Shown one piece after another: positions 32,980-43,407 of a stretch of DNA of 64,000 nt. Position 1 is the stretch's first letter. Every line of letters starts with the position of its first letter. The notes under the pieces were generated by a model. The model saw only the letters and a program-made list of their open reading frames with translations. It made no database searches and was not told the DNA's origin. This DNA is from Epithemia pelagica (Eukaryota > Bacillariophyta > Bacillariophyceae > Surirellales > Surirellaceae): positions 5,642,001 to 5,706,000 of the forward strand of contig OX337229.1 of NCBI GenBank assembly GCA_946965045.2. Reading direction: 5' to 3'. Position numbers and translations under genes: made by a program.

Positions 32980-34524
32980 TTACGCTTCGTATCGTTGTTG
33001 GAATTCATCTTGTTCACTGTAGTATTGGCAAAATTGATCCAATTCAAAGACATTTTCGATACTTCCCAAAAAGGTGGGCACCCGTTGATGAATGTCGGTG
33101 GGTTTGACATCGAGAATGCGACCAAATCCCGTCGATCCCGCGCCTCCGGCTTGTTCCAGAATCATGGCCATGGGATTGGATTCGTACAAGAGTCGTAATT
33201 TGCCCTGTCGATTGCGAAAGGTGGCGGGATACCCGTAAATGCCCCCATTGATCAAGACATTGTGGGTATCGGCCACCAAGGCCCCGACGTAGCGCGAAAT
33301 GGCCTTTTTGCGGGGAGCGTCTCCGCCGCCGCCGCCGCCACTACTACTCCCTCCTTCTTTGAGGGCATTGAGGTATCGTTGAATGGGTTCGTCAAAATCA
33401 CGAAAATTGGCTTCATTGAAACTGTACAAGGGACCGGACAAGGGTATTCGAATATCGGGATGGGTATGCAAAAATTTTCCCGAATCGGGATCCAAGGTAA
33501 AGCCATCGACGCCCGATCCCAACGTCAGGACCAGGACGGTCGTGGCGGAATACAAACAATAACCGGCCGCCACGAGGGCATTGCCATCTTGCAAAAAGGA
33601 TTGGTTGGTAATTTCCGTTCCGGGTGGAGGTCGATAAATGCCAAAAATACTCCCCACGGGAAGCGAGGCATCTATGTTTTGTGATCCATCCAAGGGATCA
33701 AAAACGGCCACGTATTCTCCCACGGCAAAGGCTGGATCATTCTACATCGGTACGATCATAGCATACAGAGAAACGAAACGCACGTACATCAGAAGCAACA
33801 AAGGAGACACACACACACACAACACAATGAGCCGAACAAAAGGCTTGGATTTTGACAAGACGCTGTTGACAGTTGTTGTTTGTTTGTTTGTTTGTTTGTT
33901 TTTGGAACAGTTTCTCGACGTACGTACCATGACTTGCGAACAACATTGTGGTTCATCTTCTTCTTCCGAGGCGACGGAATGAATGAATCGGGACGAGCCA
34001 CAAAAGGCGCGCAACAAAAAGTCATTGCACAAGACATCGAGTTTTTGTTGGACTTCTCCTTGAATATTGGTAATGTTGTCGCCATCCGAGTGGGCCGCAC
34101 CATACATGTCATCGGTTTGGGCCCGTTGGACAATGCGATTGATTTGTTTGCAGGCATTGGCCACGGCTTGCAAGACGGGTTCCAATCCCCGCAATTCGGC
34201 ACGTTTCCAACATTCCACTTCGAGATAGCGGGAAAATTGACGCAACTTCTTTTTGGTACCCAACGACGAAGCACTGTTGTTGTTGGTTGTTGTGGTGGAA
34301 CTCAGGGGATCCAAATCTCCCAAGGTGCTCATGGGTAATATCACCAGGGACTCTTGTCTTCTTGATTGTTCCATCCGTTTTGGAAGATGACGACGGCATG
34401 GTCTCCCCGGAAAGGTGCCGTGTCCAGCCACTACTGTTCTGGAAGCCTCCAACACCACAAAGGCATTGCTTGAAGGAGCCACCAATAGAGTCCAGAGTGT
34501 GACAAGGACCATGCTGTAGCACAT
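32980..34524 (-). CDS. FBP: Fructose-1,6-bisphosphatase, probably plastidial
   Basis: Hydrolyses fructose-1,6-bisphosphate to fructose-6-phosphate, in the Calvin cycle if plastidial or in gluconeogenesis otherwise. Two exons, 34524-33928 and 33741-32980, in phase 0 across a GTACGT...TGTAG intron of 186 bp, give 452 aa. The metal-binding motif is present as FDPLDGSQNID (family: DPLDGSSNID), followed by TGSIFGIY-like PVGSIFGIY, DGFTLD, ISRYVGALVADTHN and GGIYGYPA. The intron holds a TTTG microsatellite and an AC run. I start at 34524, where a signal peptide (MVLVTLWTLLVAPSSNA|FVV) ends in an A-F junction, the diatom plastid signature; the frame stays open upstream to 34827. A Gly/Ser-rich loop (GGSSSGGGGGG) is inserted in the second exon. 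Confidence 0.95.
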
Positions 34525-35042
34525 GTTGCTGGTGACAATCGTGATTGATTGGTTGCTGCTGATACTACTTGGTAGCTCTGGGCGCTTTCCGACCCCTGGA
34601 TGGTGTTTGTTGTTGCGACGATAATAGTGTTTGGTCTTGGGCCATCCACCAACTGCCAAAGACGACAAGAAACAAGAGAAACAAAAGATTTGTGGAGACA
34701 AAAAAGATTCCCTCGTCGTCTCACGCACAGACGGAGCACCTCTTATTCGGTCGCGGATTATTTCCATGCCACTTACACAGTGAAGTCGCGATCTTTGGGC
34801 AAGAACGCGCGAAGCATCACCCATCATTCATGATTGGTTGTTCCATAACGACACAAAAAAGAACACGCAAACGCAACAACAACAAGAGACGACACTCCTC
34901 AACTGCTTCTGGTTTTGAGTTCTCCTTTGGTTTCCCTTCTCTCTTCTGGATTGATTGATTGAGAACTATCATAAAATATACAATCGATAACGGAACCATC
35001 GAAACTCGAACGAAATTCAGTCACAGTCTATAGAGTATCCAC
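34525..35042. promoter_or_regulatory. Divergent upstream region of FBPase and the 215-aa protein
   Basis: 518 bp between two divergent plastid-directed genes, so it probably contains both promoters and could co-regulate them. No named element is recognised. A CAACAACAACAAGAG-type repeat is seen at about 34873-34890. Confidence 0.4.
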
Positions 35043-35690
35043 ATGATGATGATGAAACCGTGCCGCTCCAAAATGATCAGTCTGCTGCTGCTGGTGTGTC
35101 TGTTTTGTTCCACCAGTCAAGCGTTTTCGGTCCTACCGACGATCACCACAACAAGAGGCGGGGCATCACAACCAAGTTTGGATGGGCGCTTGTACACTTC
35201 TTCGTCGTCCTCCTCGTCAACCACCACGGATCAGCAACAACAGCAAGAGGAGGAAGAAGACGTTTTGCCACCGCACACACCGTCCTTGACGACTTTGGAA
35301 CAAGACGTGTACGACTTTTTTAGTCGTTTGCACGAATCGCGGTACGATTTTCGCATTATTGTCATGGGGACGGACAATGGTGCCATTTTGGAAACCACAG
35401 CCATGCTGGGTCCCACCTTTAAACTCAATGAATCACCCAAATCCGGCAAGGTCTTGTTGACCATGGCGACTGCCGATCAAGACTTTGAATTTCACGTGAC
35501 GCTCTCCTACATTTCCAAGTTGGAATTGGCCGAAAAAGTCAAACCCGATGGCTCGACCCTACGGGTCATGCGCTTTTTGACGCAAACGGACAGTGTCATT
35601 TGTGCCTTGCTCTTGTCGGAACAAACGGACGATGCGGCCGAATTTTTTGCCAGTTTGTTGGAAACCTATGGCGCCGCGTATACCTTTTAA
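35043..35690 (+). CDS. Unknown plastid-targeted protein, 215 aa
   Basis: A signal peptide (MISLLLLVCLFCSTSQA|FSV) with an A-F junction is followed by a Ser/Thr-rich transit-like stretch and poly-Gln/Glu, so the mature domain begins at about residue 78. This domain (about 135 aa) reads VYDFFSRLHESRYDFRIIVM, then a strand-rich stretch (FKLNESPKSGKVLLTM, FEFHVTLSYISKLEL) and a final helix (DAAEFFASLLETYG). The alternating strands and lack of metal residues recall the HutX/ChuX-type heme-utilisation fold seen in plastid heme-binding proteins, but I cannot confirm this. Four ATG codons in a row at the start make the exact start ambiguous by a few residues. The FBPase gene is divergent upstream. 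Confidence 0.65.
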   Translation: MMMMKPCRSKMISLLLLVCLFCSTSQAFSVLPTITTTRGGASQPSLDGRLYTSSSSSSSTTTDQQQQQEEEEDVLPPHTPSLTTLEQDVYDFFSRLHESRYDFRIIVMGTDNGAILETTAMLGPTFKLNESPKSGKVLLTMATADQDFEFHVTLSYISKLELAEKVKPDGSTLRVMRFLTQTDSVICALLLSEQTDDAAEFFASLLETYGAAYTF

Positions 35691-35947
35691 GAAAACAAAA
35701 TAACCACACATGAACAAGAAAAGAGAAGAGGTGTCAGAGGCGTTGGACTGAATCCCACCACCTAGCTACAGGTAGGAACTCCATCCTCAAGCGCCACACA
35801 AAACACACGTAAGAAAAACAAAAGATTGCTACTAGAATATTGCTGTAGGTTGGTCGTAGCCCCACTTCGAATTCGAAATACCATTGGACTGCTTCCGAGC
35901 ATGTGCTCGGTAGATTTAAAAGAGTGACTCATCCAAAACCATAGCGC

Positions 35948-37216
35948 TTAGGCATCGTAGGGTGGTGGTGGTGTTCGTCCACACCGTCGAAAGAGGTAGG
36001 CCACTTCGACATCTTTGGTCATGGGGATAATGATATCTCGGTAGACACTTTCAATGACCAAGGGATCGACCTTGACACTTCGTTGTTGTTCTCGTCGATC
36101 TTGGATTCTTGCTTGGTGCTGTTGGTGTTCGTCGTCGTGTCGAATCGTTTCCATGGCGGCCGCGACGGCCGAGGCGGCTGCTGCCGCGACAGTGGAAATA
36201 TCGTCATTGTCACTATTGACCAAAATGGGTTCCGTTCCATAGGTGGTAGCCTTGAGTCGGGCGCGTCGCAAGACTTGGGCTTCCACCACGGAATTGGTCA
36301 AGAGTGCCATGACACCGTCCGCATCGCCTCGATCGACGAGCGTTTGATATTCAAAGGGACTGGACAAGTATTTGGATTCGGCCACAAACTTGCCGTAATG
36401 AATTCTCCGACTGAGCGCTTGCAAGACGGCAATGTCGGCCAAGACGGTCGATCCGTGTTGTTCATCGTCTCCCTTTTCGCACAAGCTGGGACAAATGTCG
36501 TCAATGTATCGTTGCAGCAAGCGTTTGTTGAAATTGACTTGATTGGCAAATCCCACAGACGAGAGCAAATCTTGTGGATACTCGAGGCGCGGCAAGGCGG
36601 CCATGGGCTCGGGCGGCAAGCGTTCCGGGAAAAAGGCGTGCTCTTCCGGGGAGGTATACCGACGCACAGTACTGTGCAAGACTTCGGTGCCCACCAAAAA
36701 GTATTCCAAAAAGGACAATTCCGTGTCGTCCTTGTCACTCGTGTCGTCACTGTCGTCGTTGGTAGTGGGCACCCGACTGCCGGGTGGAATCCCCAACGAG
36801 GATCCAAAGCCTCCCGGTCGATAGACGATGGAGTTTTGACGATATTGGGCTCGTTCAATCAAGGCAAAAATAATGGTTTCCTCTTGTCGAATCAAGGTAT
36901 TGCGAATCGAATTCAAGGACAAGATATCGACCGTTTTGACATTCAAGTCGTCGTCATTGTCGTTGTTGTGCTCCACCTTATTCTTTGGGTGGTGATCGCC
37001 ATTAATGGTGGAACCATTGGTCGAATCGTCCACTTCCACCAAGAATGGTTTGCTCCAACACACTGTGGCGGGAAGAGATGGTCGTGGTGGTTGTGGTTGT
37101 GATGAATGTTGTTGTGGTTGCTTGGGTGAGGAATTCCATTGGGCAAACGCCATGCTTTGTCCAACTGCCACAATTGTTGCTACCAAAGCAAGTCGAAGTA
37201 GAACGATTCGCACCAT
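35948..37216 (-). CDS. Chorismate mutase (AroQ type), plastid-directed
   Basis: Converts chorismate to prephenate, the first step to phenylalanine and tyrosine. A single exon; 422 aa from ATG 37216. The signal peptide (VLLRLALVATIVAVGQSMA|FAQ) has the A-F plastid junction. The enzyme domain starts at about residue 110 with the eukaryotic AroQ signature SIRNTLIRQEETIIFALIERAQY. It continues with FLEYFLVGTEVLHSTVRRYTSPEEHAFFP, then NFNKRLLQRYIDDICPSLC, VLADIAVLQALSRRIHYGKFVAESKY and the end VIESVYRDIIIPMTKDVEVAYLFRR. The frame is open a further 42 codons upstream of the chosen start. Acidic and poly-Asp linkers distinguish it from plant enzymes. Allosteric control by aromatic amino acids is known for the family but not visible here. 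Confidence 0.93.
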   Translation of the reverse strand: MVRIVLLRLALVATIVAVGQSMAFAQWNSSPKQPQQHSSQPQPPRPSLPATVCWSKPFLVEVDDSTNGSTINGDHHPKNKVEHNNDNDDDLNVKTVDILSLNSIRNTLIRQEETIIFALIERAQYRQNSIVYRPGGFGSSLGIPPGSRVPTTNDDSDDTSDKDDTELSFLEYFLVGTEVLHSTVRRYTSPEEHAFFPERLPPEPMAALPRLEYPQDLLSSVGFANQVNFNKRLLQRYIDDICPSLCEKGDDEQHGSTVLADIAVLQALSRRIHYGKFVAESKYLSSPFEYQTLVDRGDADGVMALLTNSVVEAQVLRRARLKATTYGTEPILVNSDNDDISTVAAAAASAVAAAMETIRHDDEHQQHQARIQDRREQQRSVKVDPLVIESVYRDIIIPMTKDVEVAYLFRRCGRTPPPPYDA

Positions 37217-38000
37217 GGCGTTGGTTGCTCCAACGACAGAGAGAGACAGAGAGGAATGAAGGGAGATGCGTCGTATGGAGAGAGCAACGAGCCAACAAGC
37301 AACAAGTGCAATGCGTTTCCCGATCTGAGAGATCGTGGTCACGAAGACGACACAAGATTTGTGTGTCTAATGTTGTAAGTTGAAAGTTGAAACATGCATC
37401 TTGATCATTCGTCACTCTCCTCTCCGATTCCGATCGATGTCTTGATAGAGGTGGTGATGGCCCGCGCTCTTTCCACCCGCGACCACTTTCAAGGCACCGT
37501 TTGCGCGTCGCATCGGATCGTGTGTTCTTTCTGTTCGTTTGCATGTTTTGGAGAATGTCCGAGTGTTGTCCGGCGTTCGGACCTCCGGGTTTCCATGGAT
37601 AATACGGGATTCAAAATTGGGTCCCGTTTTATCGTACGTGTTGCGCGCCAGCCATCCTCGGGGAGTCACGAGTGACTTAAATTTGGGACTACACTAGAGG
37701 TAGTCGAGATCGAACAACCCAACACCAACACCGACGATACAGGTACGGATAGAGAGAAGGACAAACCAAAGAATTTGGCGCTCTCTCTGCTCTCTATTAC
37801 ACTGATTACTGCATGCTGTCTGTATTGCTCAAGAATTTATTGGCTGAAGTTGTATTTTTGGTGGTGTTATCGTCCAAGCTGCGGTGTCGAGCCTCCACCA
37901 ATCTGTCCTGGGATCCCCAAACTTGGCACCGTTGTCTCTGATACACACGATCAGCAAAGGCTGGTGCAAACAATACTAGAGAACTCTACTTCAAAGACGA
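37217..38000. promoter_or_regulatory. Divergent upstream region of chorismate mutase and SLC35-like genes
   Basis: 784 bp between two divergent genes. A plus-strand frame from 37775 encodes a hydrophobic start (LSLLSITLITACCLYCSRIYW) and then PPPICPGIPKLG. It is in a different frame from the transporter; it could be a 5' exon or chance. No other feature is recognised. Confidence 0.4.
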
Positions 38001-40004
38001 ATGCGGCCTTCTCTTGTTCCCCCCATGGATCCACGGCAGGTCGACGCAACAACCCACAATTCTTCAGTATTGTTGCTCCACCATCACAAGGACCGTGCGG
38101 CAACAACAACAACAGAGATTGACCACACTCACGACGCTGCTTCTTGTTGCTCGTCTACTGCTACTACTACTAGTCCTCCTCCAACCATGGCTCCATCGTC
38201 GTGCAGTTCCACAACCACCGTTACAGAGTGGAGACGGATTACACCCAAAGCCAATCGCCCCTTGCACCATAGCAACAACAACAACAATCCCAAACCACAA
38301 AGCAGCCACTCCTCTGCTGGAGGACGAGCGGTTCGAACTGCGTCCTGCATGAGTTTACAACCGCAACCGCTTCGAAGACAAGCGGCAAAGAGTGGTCGCA
38401 AGGCCCCCCAAAGCCAAACCAGAGACGATGAAGCAGAACAACAACAAGACAATTCTTCACAAGGCGACGACGACGAAGAGAAACAAGCCGATGATCATGA
38501 TGACAAGAAGCAAAGATTTACCACAGCAGCAGCCTTGACTCTTTCTCTTGCCTCTCCTTCGAGTGGCAACAACAAACCCATTCGAAGAATAACACATGCC
38601 TCCTCTCATTCACCCATGTCGTCGTCGGTGTTGTCTCCATCATCGTCTTCTTCTTCGAACAAACATTTTTGGGGTTACGATTCGGATTTGGTCTTCAAGT
38701 TTGTTTGTTGCTTTGCGGGCTTACAAGTCTTTTATTTGAGTGGTGCCTATTTGCAAGAATTGATCATGACGACGGAATTTCAACCAACTCCTCGCAATCC
38801 CCAAGGCCGTTTTCCCTCTGCCACCTTTTGTGTCTTTTTGAACCGTTGTGTGGCCTTGACGGTGGCCTTGGTGGCCGTTCGTCTTCGACACGGCGCCTTT
38901 TATCACAACAATACGGCACCGGCCGCCATTTTTATTCCCTGTGCCCTCTCCAATACGGGCAGCAGTGTTTGTCAATACGCCTCGCTCAAATATGTCAGCT
39001 TTCCTCTCATGACCGTCTTTAAAAGTTGTACCATTATCCCCGTCATGATTATGGGATATCTCATCAAGGGAACAACCTACCCCCTCTCGCGCTTTGTCGA
39101 AGCTGCCTTGATTACGACGGGAGTGGCTCTGTTTTCCATGAGTAACCAGGAGGAACCAGACCCGACGGCGGCGCACGAGGACGAGGGTTCTTCTGCTGCT
39201 TCTACTACGAGTACGACCATGACGGCCTCCTTCATGGGCATGACCTTGTTGGTTTCCTATGTGATTTTGGATTCCTTTACGACCCAATGGCAACACAAGA
39301 TTTATTCCATGTATGGACGCGACCATGTCGATCCCTATCAAATGATGTTGGGTGTCGATTCGATTGCCATTTTCTTTACAACGGCCAGTTTGCTGGCGTC
39401 TGGAGAAGTCCCCTTGGTCCTGGAATTTTTGGAAACCAATCCGCACGTGCTCGTGTACAATCTCTTGTGTCCCATCTTGTCCACCTGTGGACAATTGTGT
39501 ATTTTTTATACCATTCAAGAATTTGGACCCATTGTGTTTACCGTGATCATGACGACACGCAAACTCTTTTCCATTGCCATTTCCTCCATTGTCTTTGGAC
39601 ATTCGATTCGTCCCTGGGCGGCCATGGGAGGCTTTTTGGTATTGGGTGCCATTGGCAATGGTGTCCATCGCATGTGCCTGGACCAGAAACACAAGCAACA
39701 GCAACAACAGCAGCAGCAACAACAAAATGACAATGTGGTCTTGTTTTCGGCCGCCGTGGATAAAAAGAAATTGGATGAGGAAGAATCGACCATGAACGGA
39801 GACGCAGCAGCCGCCGCAGCCGCCGCAGCCGCAGTTGTGGAACTGAGCAAACACGACGGACCCAACAAGAGAAGTGGGTGGATGTACCAAACGAACATGA
39901 CGACGCCCATGGTCAAGGAACGAACACAACGTCCAGATGTGGAAGTGGCACTCTTGTCTCCCACCACCCCTTCCAGCAGTCCACCACCGTCGTTGGGTGT
40001 CTAG
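38001..40004 (+). CDS. SLC35B-like nucleotide-sugar/PAPS transporter
   Basis: Drug/metabolite-superfamily antiporter resembling SLC35B (PAPS or UDP-galactose transporters of Golgi or ER). The first 220 residues are low-complexity Ser/Thr/Gln/His-rich and poorly conserved, so the start could also be the ATG at 38187. The membrane domain begins near base 38670. It contains FKFVCCFAGLQVFYLSGAYLQE, LNRCVALTVALVAV, ALSNTGSSVCQYASLKYVSFPLMTVFKSC (a strong UAA-family signature, with the KS..P.M motif following) and FGPIVFTVIMTTRKLFSIAISSIVFGH. About ten helices are seen. The C-terminal tail has poly-Gln, then poly-Ala, from repetitive CAG/GCA codons. Substrate cannot be told from sequence. Confidence 0.85.
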   Translation: MRPSLVPPMDPRQVDATTHNSSVLLLHHHKDRAATTTTEIDHTHDAASCCSSTATTTSPPPTMAPSSCSSTTTVTEWRRITPKANRPLHHSNNNNNPKPQSSHSSAGGRAVRTASCMSLQPQPLRRQAAKSGRKAPQSQTRDDEAEQQQDNSSQGDDDEEKQADDHDDKKQRFTTAAALTLSLASPSSGNNKPIRRITHASSHSPMSSSVLSPSSSSSSNKHFWGYDSDLVFKFVCCFAGLQVFYLSGAYLQELIMTTEFQPTPRNPQGRFPSATFCVFLNRCVALTVALVAVRLRHGAFYHNNTAPAAIFIPCALSNTGSSVCQYASLKYVSFPLMTVFKSCTIIPVMIMGYLIKGTTYPLSRFVEAALITTGVALFSMSNQEEPDPTAAHEDEGSSAASTTSTTMTASFMGMTLLVSYVILDSFTTQWQHKIYSMYGRDHVDPYQMMLGVDSIAIFFTTASLLASGEVPLVLEFLETNPHVLVYNLLCPILSTCGQLCIFYTIQEFGPIVFTVIMTTRKLFSIAISSIVFGHSIRPWAAMGGFLVLGAIGNGVHRMCLDQKHKQQQQQQQQQQNDNVVLFSAAVDKKKLDEEESTMNGDAAAAAAAAAAVVELSKHDGPNKRSGWMYQTNMTTPMVKERTQRPDVEVALLSPTTPSSSPPPSLGV

Positions 40005-40564
40005 GAACACAAGTGACACGAGTTTTGTGGGAAATCATCATGAGGATGAACATGCCTGTTGTTAATGGCATGCCTCTATGGGCTGGTACCGACGAACATC
40101 GTTCGAGTTCCAACCAGAGTTTCGAGCGTTTTCTCATGACAAGTCATTCTTCGACTTGAAGTTTTAAATATTCATGACGGAAGAACAAGAGTGCTGGCCG
40201 AACTCTCTCGTTGCAGCCGACTCACTCGTACTCTACGGGTGTGGAAAAAGACGACAAGCTTGCTCTCCATCAATAACAGCTAGATGAAGTAGAAGCAAGG
40301 ATCGATATCAAACGAGTCCCTACGTCAATTCTGTTGGAGGTAGTGTATTAGGAGTAGGAGTAGAACCAAGGGAGCAACCACCTATGCCACATTCCTTGCT
40401 AGGAGTCGACTGACATGCGCCACTCTCGTGCGACCGATCTGGTCTTCTTTCGGTCGCTCATAATGAGGTGTCCTCGTGGCACGAGTACGACCAACACACA
40501 CATTTTGCAACATGTCATTTCTCATTTTCTTCTCTTCAAACTTCAAATAGAGAACGACTTCACC
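40005..40564. other. Intergenic region
   Basis: 560 bp between two same-strand genes. The frame of the next gene is open back to 40415 but carries no signal-peptide-like sequence there. A TAGGAGTAGGAGTAG run is at about 40349-40363, part of a motif class seen in other spacers. No other feature. Confidence 0.4.
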
Positions 40565-41677
40565 ATGGGATCATCCTCAATTCTTGCTCATGTACTGATC
40601 CTTTACACGCTACTTCTTCCATTCGGTAGGAGCTTTCAGTATCCACGACAATTCTTTTCACCACTTCATTCAAGGCAGCAAGCTGTTGTCTGGACCCAAA
40701 GAACTCATGTTCACCATGCTGGCTGTGATTCGTTTCAAGATAACAAGAGCGACGCTGACGGCGGAATCAACAACAATGACAATCTCCCACTGGAAACTCC
40801 AGACACTCGACGACAAGCGTTAGGAAAGCTGACAAGAACTGTACTGGGAACCGCCTTCGGCACAGCATTGACACTTGGAGAACTTGTCCAATCCCCAGAA
40901 ACAGCGAGTGCCTATGATCGAGCCTACCCAACGGAACTGGTGGAACCTGAATTGGGGAGCATTCAAGATGGTCGTGAACGGGCATTGGAGCGAGTTCGAG
41001 AAAAGGAAGCCAAGCGAGTATCGCGTCTCGAGTTGGGACCAGGCTACAAGCCCCTCAGTTCCTTGTTGTGGGGAGCCGTCTTGTGGCTATGGTCCGGCAG
41101 TCGCTCCAATCCAGTGGTAACGCCCTTGGCCAACCTTGTGTTTGATTCCGAAAAGGAAGATTGGCTCAAGGATCGCAATGATGGTTTGTTTGCCGATCTT
41201 CCCTTTACTCTGTACGCACTTTTGACCGTAGTCTTTGTTGCCGCTGGCTTTGCCCTGGACTCGGTGTTGGTTGTCTTGACGGAAGGCGACCGGAACGTGG
41301 CACTCCAATTGGCGGGAGTTTGTTTGATTAGTGGTGCCGCCTTGGAAATTGGTCGCATTGCCAGTGGACAAAAGAAACAAACGCGCGATGAATTCAATCG
41401 ATCGGATCAATTGGAACAAGAATTTGCCGAGTTTGCCGAAAATCGTCTCGTACCCGGTGGCAATGTTCATCGGAGTGAGGTGGTCAAATCCTTTCGTCGA
41501 TACTTTGCCAAATACCGTGCGGCCGACAGTGAGGAATATCCACTGGGGGACTTGGAAATTGAACAGTTGCTCCGAGCCTGGAGTAAACAGCAGCCCAACA
41601 AGGTGGAACGAAGTCAAGCCGGTTTTTACAGTGGAATTCAGATCAATCGGGATGCCGATGTCTTCGTGCAACGATGA
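40565..41677 (+). CDS. Predicted thylakoid protein with tripartite targeting, 370 aa
   Basis: Function unknown. The start at 40565 gives a hydrophobic ER signal peptide (ILAHVLILYTLLLPFGRS|FQY) with an S-F junction, a transit-like region, then a twin-arginine-type second signal: TRRQALGKL, an apolar stretch (VLGTAFGTALTLGEL) and an ASA|Y cleavage site. This is the pattern of a Tat-routed thylakoid protein. The mature part begins YDRAYPTELVEPELGSIQDGRERAL, with a charged helix, then two or three hydrophobic segments (LLWGAVLWLW, FTLYALLTVVFVAAGFALDSVL, LAGVCLISGAALEIG). It ends in an acidic/aromatic soluble domain of about 110 aa (FNRSDQLEQEFAEFAENRL, FRRYFAKYRA). No catalytic motif is recognised. 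The last hydrophobic segments suggest a membrane anchor rather than a free lumen protein. Confidence 0.7.
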   Translation: MGSSSILAHVLILYTLLLPFGRSFQYPRQFFSPLHSRQQAVVWTQRTHVHHAGCDSFQDNKSDADGGINNNDNLPLETPDTRRQALGKLTRTVLGTAFGTALTLGELVQSPETASAYDRAYPTELVEPELGSIQDGRERALERVREKEAKRVSRLELGPGYKPLSSLLWGAVLWLWSGSRSNPVVTPLANLVFDSEKEDWLKDRNDGLFADLPFTLYALLTVVFVAAGFALDSVLVVLTEGDRNVALQLAGVCLISGAALEIGRIASGQKKQTRDEFNRSDQLEQEFAEFAENRLVPGGNVHRSEVVKSFRRYFAKYRAADSEEYPLGDLEIEQLLRAWSKQQPNKVERSQAGFYSGIQINRDADVFVQR

Positions 41678-42350
41678 CTTGAAAGAAGAGAGAAGTTTTT
41701 GGATTCGTCAACTCCACGTGACTGGGATTCACACAGCCACGGAAATCGAGATTCTCTTTGTTTTACAGCTCGCTTCGATTCCATCAACGTTTGGATGGGA
41801 GTGGTCGGGGCCTGCTCCAAGTTCTCTACTGTGCAAGAAATGTCGAATGACCAGACACCCCTTTGTGGCACTTTACTAAATTATTATCTAGTTGATATGA
41901 GTGGTCATAGCAGTCGTTCTTTCACAATTCGATACCGCTAACATTCGGCTGTCTCTGTCACGAGCTCCCTCCAACAAGGGTGAGGAATGTCTGCGTTTGC
42001 CGGTCGGGTAGGCTTGATGTGGAACTTGGCCACACAAAAGCTTCGTCCTGGAGGAATGAGCCATGTCATGGATCGACACGTTGCATCTCCATTGTTCAGG
42101 ACCTTTTCGGTCTTTTACAAACTCAACGCTGGAAAATGTCGCAAAACGTGTATCAACCAAGTTGTTGTTTGATGGGAGTTGGTCGGATCTGTAGCTTTGA
42201 CTGGAAACAGGATTGGCAAACAAACCATTGACAGCAGTCGGTGACAAGAAAAAACGTTGACAGCAAAAGGGGTTCCTCCCATTCATGCTCTGCTCTCCAT
42301 TGTATGCATGGGAGTGTTTTTCCACGCCACGACAATTGCCGTTTCGCGCA
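41678..42350. other. Intergenic region between convergent genes
   Basis: 673 bp with no supported gene; likely both 3' UTRs. Small frames on both strands are motif-free. Confidence 0.4.
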
Positions 42351-43043
42351 TCACTTTTTGGCACCCAACTGGTAGAGATAAATGGGCCATGCTGTCATGG
42401 GTTGATGCGGAACCGAAATCTTGTCCACTCGAATGGGTACTTCATCGGGTAGTGGTGCCATGTACGTCACGACATACAGGCCCTGTTTGTCACGTTTCCA
42501 TTGTTGTTGTTGGAGGTTTAAAGGATTTTCTTGTGCTGATTCGGTGGGCAATGGCAGTTTGCTTCGTTCCGAGGAGACTTGTAATAACAAGGGTTTGATG
42601 ATTCGCAATCCTCGTGGAATCAAGTACAAGAAAAGAATGGTGGCATTCTGAAACAATTCGGGGGAGTCCAAGGCATTGGCACAATAAAAGGACACTGGGA
42701 GTTGTGCATGAATTTCACCCTGTTGACGTGCCTGTTGCAAAGCCGATTGCGCTTGTTCGATGCGAGCAGCGTCAATATCAATTCCCACAAAGGAAGGAAA
42801 CGATACTGCTGTTGATTCTGTGTTGTTTGTAGCGTCACGGCTCAATGATTTTTGTGCTTGTTCTTGTTGTTGCTGCATTGAGGAATAGGCCTTGGCCCAT
42901 TGAAGGATACATCGACCATCTCCACATCCAATATCACACACTTGATCCTGCGACGTCAAGGTGGAAAACTCGGGGATCTTGTGAATCACATGGTCCATGA
43001 CCGCATCCGGTGTACTCCACAAGGTCTTGCGAGGGGCTAACAT
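42351..43043 (-). CDS. S-adenosylmethionine-dependent methyltransferase (class I)
   Basis: A 230-aa class I methyltransferase. Motif I is VCDIGCGDGRCILQWA (glycine-rich SAM loop) and motif II VGIDIDAARIEQAQ (acidic residue for the ribose), with motif IV as ILFLYLIPRGLRIIKPLL. An insertion rich in Gln and Ser lies between motif I and II. The short N-terminal helix (TPDAVMDHVIHKIPEF) preceding motif I resembles the FAM173/ATPSCKMT type of lysine methyltransferases, which modify mitochondrial proteins. The acceptor residue usually seen after motif IV (D/N-PPY) is absent, which agrees with that type. No targeting peptide is seen. Substrate unknown. Confidence 0.85.
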   Translation of the reverse strand: MLAPRKTLWSTPDAVMDHVIHKIPEFSTLTSQDQVCDIGCGDGRCILQWAKAYSSMQQQQEQAQKSLSRDATNNTESTAVSFPSFVGIDIDAARIEQAQSALQQARQQGEIHAQLPVSFYCANALDSPELFQNATILFLYLIPRGLRIIKPLLLQVSSERSKLPLPTESAQENPLNLQQQQWKRDKQGLYVVTYMAPLPDEVPIRVDKISVPHQPMTAWPIYLYQLGAKK

Positions 43044-43407
43044 ATCGTCAGTACGGAAGCTCGTCTATTGTCGTGTTTTGGTTCTTGCGCGTTTGTAATT
43101 GTTGTCTGTTGCATCTACGCATCAATTGACGATAGAAAAGAGTCCAATGCCAATGACGCCTCAAGTTTCTTCGTAAGGTCTGAGGTCGTGGTTTGGTAGC
43201 TCGAAGAAGAATGAGACCTTAGAGCAGGTAGCTACCATAGAGGTATTGTATGCCTTTATTTCAGCTAGGAGTACTACTCTCCTACTCCTAGCGACGAAGA
43301 AACGTTCCTAGCTAGGAGTATGATGGAGTCCGAACATACAAGTATACATTTCAAGAGATGATATTCCATCATCCAGGTCCACAACACAAGAAACGCTACT
43401 CACTTCT
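43044..43407. other. Intergenic region with CTAG-rich repeats
   Basis: 364 bp between the methyltransferase start and the stop of the ThiF-rhodanese gene. It holds the densest cluster of the CTAG/GTAG motif: GCAGGTAGCTACC at about 43224, AGCTAGGAGTACTACTC at about 43264, CTCCTACTCCTAGC at about 43278 and CCTAGCTAGGAG at about 43307. Several are palindromic and could form hairpins. No gene. Confidence 0.55.

Noticed and set aside
33860..33905. TTTG repeat as a functional element
   Set aside because: A simple microsatellite within the FBPase intron.
36083..37102. 339-codon plus-strand frame
   Set aside because: Antisense shadow of the chorismate mutase gene, caused by codon bias.
38721..40019. 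432-codon minus-strand frame
   Set aside because: Antisense shadow of the SLC35-like gene; Gly/His/Arg-rich with no domain.
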